From positions 1-20,271 of the IMG/VR virus record IMGVR_UViG_3300048585_000031: 20,271 nucleotides of DNA; one strand, given 5' to 3'. The position numbers and the translations under genes were made by a program. This DNA comes from a virus. The notes under the pieces are model-generated. The model ran no database searches, was not told the DNA's origin, and saw only the letters and a program-made list of their open reading frames with translations. This document shows, one piece after another, positions 15,911-20,271 of the stretch; the first letter of the stretch is position 1, and every line of letters starts with the position of its first letter.

Positions 15911-16270
15911 ATGAGCTGCGCCATTCGGCACGACCTGAGCATCATCCGGGGCAACACCTTCAACCTGCATGTGGGGCTGGCCTCGGGATGGGAGGACATC
16001 GCGCAGGATCCTTCGCTCTACGAGGGGCGGCTGGTGTTCCGGGAGCGCCAGGACGACAGCCTGCCCGAGCTTCTGGTCATCACCACCACACCACAACCGA
16101 TCGACGAGCATCGTTTCCCGCAGCTGGACTTCCTCCTCGACCTGTCGATGACGCCCACGCAGACATCGAGCCTTCCGACCTATCCGGTGGTATGCTTCTG
16201 CGAGATCAGGCTGGTGGCCGGTGGCTATGTGAGGCGGCTCTTCGAGGGGCGGGTCAGGCAGAGGGATTGA
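15911..16270 (+). CDS. Small beta-rich tail-associated protein
   Basis: This 119-residue protein follows the adaptor by two bases. It opens with HDLSIIRGNTFNLHVGL and closes with VVCFCEIRLVAGGYVRRLFEGRVR. The opening RG-T-F and closing strand-Gly-strand pattern is shared by many small phage proteins that lie just before tail-fibre genes and probably adopt an immunoglobulin-like sandwich. The likely role is a joint or minor tail component. No catalytic motif is seen. A G-rich stretch (AGGGGGC, about 15898) can act as ribosome site. Confidence 0.65.
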   Translation: MSCAIRHDLSIIRGNTFNLHVGLASGWEDIAQDPSLYEGRLVFRERQDDSLPELLVITTTPQPIDEHRFPQLDFLLDLSMTPTQTSSLPTYPVVCFCEIRLVAGGYVRRLFEGRVRQRD

Positions 16271-16272
16271 GG

Positions 16273-17154
16273 ATGAACCTTTCAGGCAAATCAGCTACCG
16301 TCCTCGAGCAGGACCCCAACCTTATCGTCATCTATGACGGGCCGCGGGGTCTGCCCGGTGCCAAGGGTAACCCTGGCGGTGACGGCGCTCCCGGCCGGTC
16401 AATCACCGTGCGGGGTGACTGGAACAACACCGTGCAATATGGCCCGGGCGATGCGGTCACCTCCCGATCGCAGGCGAGCCCGGGCCTGACGGCCCTCTGG
16501 ATTGTCAGGGATGGCGCGACCCCCACTGTTGGTCTGGCGCCCCACCAGGAACCTATCGCATGGTCCGAGGTCTCCGCCGGCGGCGACAGCGCCGGAGGCG
16601 CGATCTACCGGGTCCAGCAGATCGCGCATCCCTTCACCATGATCGGAGAGCCTGTGGCGCGCTCGGAGATCACCGGGCGCTATGAGATGGCAGACGCACG
16701 GCAGAAGGACCTCCTCGGCATCGGTGTGGTCTGCGACATTCCGAACCCGAACGAGTTTGCCGTGCAGACGAGCGGTCGGGTGATCCACACCGGCGGCCTC
16801 CTGATCTTCGATCCGGTCCCGCCAGCGGGCCGCGCCTCGTCTGACTGGGTCTTGGGTCGCATCTATTACCTCTCGACCCGGCCCGGCATGTTCGAGGTGG
16901 ATCAGCCCAGCGCGCCGGGGGCTTACTTCCAGCCGATGGTGGTGCCGATCTCGCAGACGGAATTCGTCCTTCTCGGCTGGGGGCCGGAGAACCTCGACAC
17001 CCCTGTCGACATACCTGCTGTCGAGACAGATCAGGGCGTCGTTCCGGGCCGAGAGGGGCAGCTCTGGTATCGCCGGATCGACAACCCGGGCCTCTACGTG
17101 GCGCTCTGGGATGCGACGCGGACGCGGCTGATGTGGGTGCAGGCGAATGGCTGA
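16273..17154 (+). CDS. Tail fibre protein with short collagen-like stretch and carbohydrate-binding-like module
   Basis: The ATG at 16273 has GAGGGA six bases upstream and follows the previous stop by two bases; in-frame sequence upstream belongs to other genes. The 293-residue product has an N-terminal attachment segment. Six Gly-X-Y triplets (residues 23-41, GPRGLPGAKG...) then match phage collagen-like fibre segments that trimerise. A module follows around GDWNNTVQYGPGDAVTSRS with a closing W, resembling small chitin-/sugar-binding modules common in fibres. A beta-rich middle comes next, and the C-terminal motif EGQLWYRRIDNPGLYVALWD...MWVQ. That motif recurs in the large fibre at the right edge. 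Likely role: receptor contact or fibre attachment. Confidence 0.72.
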   Translation: MNLSGKSATVLEQDPNLIVIYDGPRGLPGAKGNPGGDGAPGRSITVRGDWNNTVQYGPGDAVTSRSQASPGLTALWIVRDGATPTVGLAPHQEPIAWSEVSAGGDSAGGAIYRVQQIAHPFTMIGEPVARSEITGRYEMADARQKDLLGIGVVCDIPNPNEFAVQTSGRVIHTGGLLIFDPVPPAGRASSDWVLGRIYYLSTRPGMFEVDQPSAPGAYFQPMVVPISQTEFVLLGWGPENLDTPVDIPAVETDQGVVPGREGQLWYRRIDNPGLYVALWDATRTRLMWVQANG

Positions 17155-17917
17155 CAAGCGGGGTCTGGTCGCCTCCTACCCTTTTGCCGTTCAGGCGCCG
17201 GATACTTACGAACCTCGAAACGAAGAGCGGTTTCGGGCGCAGATGGCGCAGGCCAACGCGGAGATCTACGACCGGCTGGCCAACATCGAGACCGATGTGG
17301 ATGCCGTCGAGAAGGGGCTGGGGAGCATTCCATCCCCCGCCTCCTTCGCCACTGGTCCGGAAGCCCTCGATGGCACATCGGCAGACACCATCATCTCGCC
17401 GGCCACGCTCAAGCTGGTGCTGGACACGCTGACCAACCTCCTGGTCCCCACGGGGTCCGTCATGTATTTCGCCGGGGATGCTCCAGCCGGGTGGCTTACT
17501 TGCGATGGGGATGTCGTGACACCAGCATTCCCCGATCTGCGCGCATACCTGATCGCGGCTGGGAGCCCATATGGTGCCGTCGGCGCGGATCCGAGAATGC
17601 CAAATCTCCTTGGCGAGTTCATCCGGGGTGCGGACCTCGGGCGCGGGGTCGATGTCGGGCGCGTCTTTGGCTCGTTCCAGGGCGATGCGATCCGCAACAT
17701 CACCGGCAGCATCCGAACCCTGCACAGCTTCCGTCCCTTCAGCCCGTCAGGGCTGACCGGCGCGTTTGCGCCAAGCGCAGATCGGGGTCCGTCGCTTGGT
17801 GGGTCAGGTGCGGCCAGCTTCACCGACGGAGGAGACTTCAGTGCCGCCCGCGTCGTTCCGACCGCAGCCGACAACCGCCCGCGCAACATAGCCTTGCGGC
17901 CTTGCATCAAGACCTGA
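17147..17917 (+). CDS. Phage tail-collar domain protein (receptor-binding fibre tip)
   Basis: The 256-residue protein has a helical N-terminal segment (about 25-55) that may trimerise, and a clear tail-collar domain. The domain shows LVPTGSVMYFAGDAPAGWLTCDG (99-121), followed by MPNLLGEFIRGADLGRGVDVGRVFGS (151-176), FQGDAIRNITG, and a closing NRPRNIALRPCIKT. This order is characteristic of collar/T4 gp12-like fibre proteins that bind cell-surface sugars. The gene overlaps the previous one by 8 bp. The weak ribosome site implies coupled translation. It is complete. Confidence 0.88.
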   Translation: MADKRGLVASYPFAVQAPDTYEPRNEERFRAQMAQANAEIYDRLANIETDVDAVEKGLGSIPSPASFATGPEALDGTSADTIISPATLKLVLDTLTNLLVPTGSVMYFAGDAPAGWLTCDGDVVTPAFPDLRAYLIAAGSPYGAVGADPRMPNLLGEFIRGADLGRGVDVGRVFGSFQGDAIRNITGSIRTLHSFRPFSPSGLTGAFAPSADRGPSLGGSGAASFTDGGDFSAARVVPTAADNRPRNIALRPCIKT

Positions 17918-17945
17918 CAGATAGACCAAACGAAGGGAGGGGCCG

Positions 17946-18206
17946 ATGAACAAGAAGGTGACGCCGGTCAAGCCGGGAGCCAAGAAGCCCCCTTCGGGGC
18001 GGGTCTACTCGACCTATGACCAGGAGTATCAGAAGGATCCCGCCTACATCAAAAAGCAGGTGACCCGGAACCGTGACCGCCGGAAGGCGCAGGCCGAAGG
18101 CCGCGTCGAGAAGGGCAGCGGCAAGGATGTGCACCACATTCACGGCGCGGCCAAGGGCGGCCCGACGCGGGTGATCTCGGCCTCCAAGAACAGGAGCATG
18201 AAATGA
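17946..18206 (+). CDS. Small basic HNH-like protein
   Basis: This 86-residue, Lys/Arg-rich protein starts after AAGGGAGG (17933-17940) with a five-base spacer. Its N-terminal half (STYDQEYQKDPAYIKKQVT, then RNRDRRKAQAEGRV) is basic. The C-terminal half has GSGKDVHHIHG and a final SASKNRSMK. I recognise a common small phage protein of the form GDGKDVHH...NR, related to the HNH nuclease fold. Here D-x-H-H and the later Asn are present, but the third His of a standard HNH motif is absent, so nuclease activity is doubtful. Its stop overlaps the next gene's start by 4 bp. A DNA-binding or packaging-related role is possible; none is shown. Confidence 0.7.
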   Translation: MNKKVTPVKPGAKKPPSGRVYSTYDQEYQKDPAYIKKQVTRNRDRRKAQAEGRVEKGSGKDVHHIHGAAKGGPTRVISASKNRSMK

Positions 18207-20271
18207 CCCTCCAATTCCCGATCCCGCAGTTCATTGGCGAGGCCGTTCGCTACCAGGGCTCAAGCTGGGTCTGGGATGGCGTGGCCTGGGTCATCGACGA
18301 CACCGCTGACCGCATCGACCTGGCCACGGTCCCCGCCTATCTGGGGCAGTTCGTCTACAGGATGCCATCCGTGCCGCCGCTGCCGACCTTCGTCAGCCTC
18401 TCGGCTCCGGACATCTTCGGCGCGACCTTCATTCTCTCGACCGTGCCCCCCATCGAGGGGATCAAGGTCTACAAGAACGGCGAGCTTCTGGTCATGGATG
18501 GCGGCGTCGGCGGGCCGGGGCAGTATGTCGTCAACCGGGCGGCCAACCGGATCGAGTTCCTTGTGCCGCTGGTCGTCCAGGATGTGATCACCGTCGGGGT
18601 TCTGACGCCTTCTGACAGGCTGGCGCCGGGCCGGGTGGATATCCAGCCCATCAAGGATCTGGATACGGACTGGGTGACGAACCCGGGTAGCCCCACCACC
18701 GGCATGGTCAACGGCGTGCGCCGCACCTTCGACCTCCTGATCGACGTGGCGGGGGTCGGGCAGCAGTTCGCCACCATCTCCCGGAACTCGGACCTTGCGG
18801 TCTTTGTGGGTGGGTCACGCCAGCGCCCCGGCATCGACTACACCACGATCGGGGCCGAGGTGACCATGACGGTCGCCCCGGTCGCTGGCGTGCCCTTCTG
18901 GGCGCTCTGGTATCGTCCGGGAGGCGGAGGCACCGGCGGGGGTATTGCGCCGCCACAGCCGCCCCTGGACGGACAGCAGTCCTTCTATGGCTGGCGGCCA
19001 GGCACGAGGGCTGCGTGGCAGGATGCGCGCGGTCTGGCCATGACGGTGGCCAACGCAGCGGCCCGCGCGGCGCTGCGTCCCGATGTCGACATTGGCAATG
19101 GCAGCCTGGTGATGGATGCCGACACCCAGATCCTCTGGCGCTGGACCGGCACGGCATGGGTCCGCTACCTCGACGCTGGCACCTTCACCGCCCGGCTCGG
19201 CGGCCGCATGCAGTCCTTGCGCTCGACCACGGCCCTGCAGCGCCCGGCGGCGGCGAGCCTTCTGCCCGGAGAGATGTGGGTCAACCAGGCCGACCGGGTG
19301 TTCGGCTTCGGCGATGCCGCGGGAGACCCCATCGAGTTCCTGCCCCGCGCAGCCGCCTCGGCTGGCGTGCCGGATGCGGGCAAGCTGGCTGCGCTCAACG
19401 CCCAGGGCGTCTTCGACCAGAGCTTCTTTTTGGCAGGGATGCGGCCCTACGGCACGGTGGACCCAGGCTCGATCGAGATCACCGACTGGAACAACGCGCA
19501 CCTGAACGGCACGGCTCCGGTGCGCGCGCCGGCGGGCACGCCCAACCGCCCGCCGGGCCCCGACCTCCCCTATGCGGGCCAGTATATCGCCATGGGGAAT
19601 GCCGACACGGGTGTCCTGACGGCGTTCTCGCCGCAGGGGAACACGGTCTATGTGCGGGCGCGCAATGCTGGCGCCTGGGCGCCATGGGTTCAGGTCAACT
19701 CGCCCGGCCTCGACATCTCGTCGGCCATGCTCAGGGCCAACAACCTGAATGACGTGGCATCGAAGCCCGCGGGTCGGACCAACCTCGAGGTGTTGTTCAA
19801 CCCCCGCACGGTCTTCGCTGGCGACCTGAACCTCCTTGATGAGACCGGGCTCTACCCCCTCGGGATCGGCGTCACCAATGGCTGGGTGAATGACGGGACC
19901 GGCGCGGGTGGCGAAGCCACCGTGGGCGATGCCGTGCTGCATGTGGAGACGGGCGGCTCTCTGGCCTACCAGCTTGGCTTCAACGTGATCCCGACCGGGC
20001 CAGCGGCGAAGCCGCTGCGGATGCGCTTCATGACGGGCCCGACAACCTGGACGCCCTGGGCGAGCATGTCCACGAGCGAGGAGGTGACGACGCAGATCGC
20101 CGTTGCCATCGCGGCGCTGCCCCCGGGCACCAGTGTCGGGGAGACACCCCCGGCCAACCCGGACCAGGGGCAGCTCTGGTTCAAGACGGTTGAGCCGGTG
20201 GGGCTGTTCATCTGGTTCGAGGACGGCGACAGCAGCCAGTGGGTGCAGACCGGTGGCGGTGGCGGTGGCGG
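18203..20271 (+). CDS. Large modular tail fibre protein (3' end outside window)
   Basis: The frame from the ATG at 18203 stays open to the right edge (at least 689 codons). AGGAG (18192-18196) gives a six-base spacer. The N-terminus (VRYQGSSWVWDGVAWVIDD) is followed by two similar beta-sandwich units. The first is around YKNGELLVMDGG...VITVGVL, the second around VFVGGSRQRPGIDYTTIGAEVTMTVAPVAG. A Gly/Pro linker follows (about 235-255), then a region with LRANNLNDVASKPAGRTNLEV, the well-known phage fibre repeat element. Near the end, PANPDQGQLWFKTVEPVGLF...WVQ repeats the module of the fibre gene at 16273, and the window ends in poly-Gly codons. It is the probable main host-recognition fibre. 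Confidence 0.82.
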   Translation, partial: MTLQFPIPQFIGEAVRYQGSSWVWDGVAWVIDDTADRIDLATVPAYLGQFVYRMPSVPPLPTFVSLSAPDIFGATFILSTVPPIEGIKVYKNGELLVMDGGVGGPGQYVVNRAANRIEFLVPLVVQDVITVGVLTPSDRLAPGRVDIQPIKDLDTDWVTNPGSPTTGMVNGVRRTFDLLIDVAGVGQQFATISRNSDLAVFVGGSRQRPGIDYTTIGAEVTMTVAPVAGVPFWALWYRPGGGGTGGGIAPPQPPLDGQQSFYGWRPGTRAAWQDARGLAMTVANAAARAALRPDVDIGNGSLVMDADTQILWRWTGTAWVRYLDAGTFTARLGGRMQSLRSTTALQRPAAASLLPGEMWVNQADRVFGFGDAAGDPIEFLPRAAASAGVPDAGKLAALNAQGVFDQSFFLAGMRPYGTVDPGSIEITDWNNAHLNGTAPVRAPAGTPNRPPGPDLPYAGQYIAMGNADTGVLTAFSPQGNTVYVRARNAGAWAPWVQVNSPGLDISSAMLRANNLNDVASKPAGRTNLEVLFNPRTVFAGDLNLLDETGLYPLGIGVTNGWVNDGTGAGGEATVGDAVLHVETGGSLAYQLGFNVIPTGPAAKPLRMRFMTGPTTWTPWASMSTSEEVTTQIAVAIAALPPGTSVGETPPANPDQGQLWFKTVEPVGLFIWFEDGDSSQWVQTGGGGGG

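Noticed and set aside
1-20271. tRNA genes, CRISPR arrays, insertion sequences and attachment sites
   Set aside because: No cloverleaf-like segment, spaced direct repeats, transposase motifs or terminal inverted repeats were seen while reading both strands, and there is no intergenic space for most of them.

Overview
The window is one continuous stretch of a tailed double-stranded DNA phage (or prophage) genome. Every supported gene lies on the + strand. Genes are packed with 4-8 bp overlaps or very short gaps, and no stretch over about 75 bases lacks a gene. The DNA is GC-rich, with strong G/C preference at third codon positions. This fits a phage of a high-GC proteobacterium, possibly alphaproteobacterial, but the host is inference only. 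No integrase, repressor, lysis, replication, tRNA or CRISPR sequence is visible, so lifestyle cannot be decided.

Layout: (1) 1-6320 is the 3' part of a giant gene (at least 2105 codons, open at the left edge). It encodes a polyvalent, probably virion-borne and ejected protein. In order it carries a JAMM/JAB-like metallopeptidase motif, a complete T7-like single-subunit RNA polymerase core, and a long helical C-terminal half resembling the polyvalent-protein-associated LPD38 region. (2) 6317-7983 encodes the large terminase split into two overlapping genes, ATPase then nuclease. (3) 8050-14217 is the head module: portal, small helical protein, GroES-like co-chaperonin, scaffold, a conserved unknown, a putative decoration/head protein and the major capsid protein. 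A strong hairpin follows the capsid gene. (4) 14292-16270 holds connector genes: two adaptor-like proteins, a small protein resembling a zinc-ribbon family but lacking its ligands, and a small tail-associated protein. (5) 16273-20271 is the tail-fibre module: a fibre protein with a short collagen-like stretch, a tail-collar protein, a small basic HNH-like protein, and a large modular fibre that runs off the right edge.

The genes fit one late morphogenesis programme. GroES-like protein, scaffold and capsid protein would build the procapsid. The two-part terminase would fill it through the portal. Adaptors would close the head and attach a short tail with fibres. The giant protein would sit inside the capsid and enter the cell with the DNA, where its polymerase could start phage transcription. 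A podovirus-like morphology (short tail, P22/SU10/N4-like logic) is suggested by the portal and adaptor types and by the absence of tape-measure, sheath or tail-tube genes here. A large nozzle protein and a small terminase are also not seen and may lie outside the window. The most notable features are the RNA polymerase fused to a JAMM domain in one polyvalent protein, the split terminase, the phage-encoded GroES-like protein next to the capsid genes, and an out-of-frame ORF with its own Shine-Dalgarno inside the giant gene.
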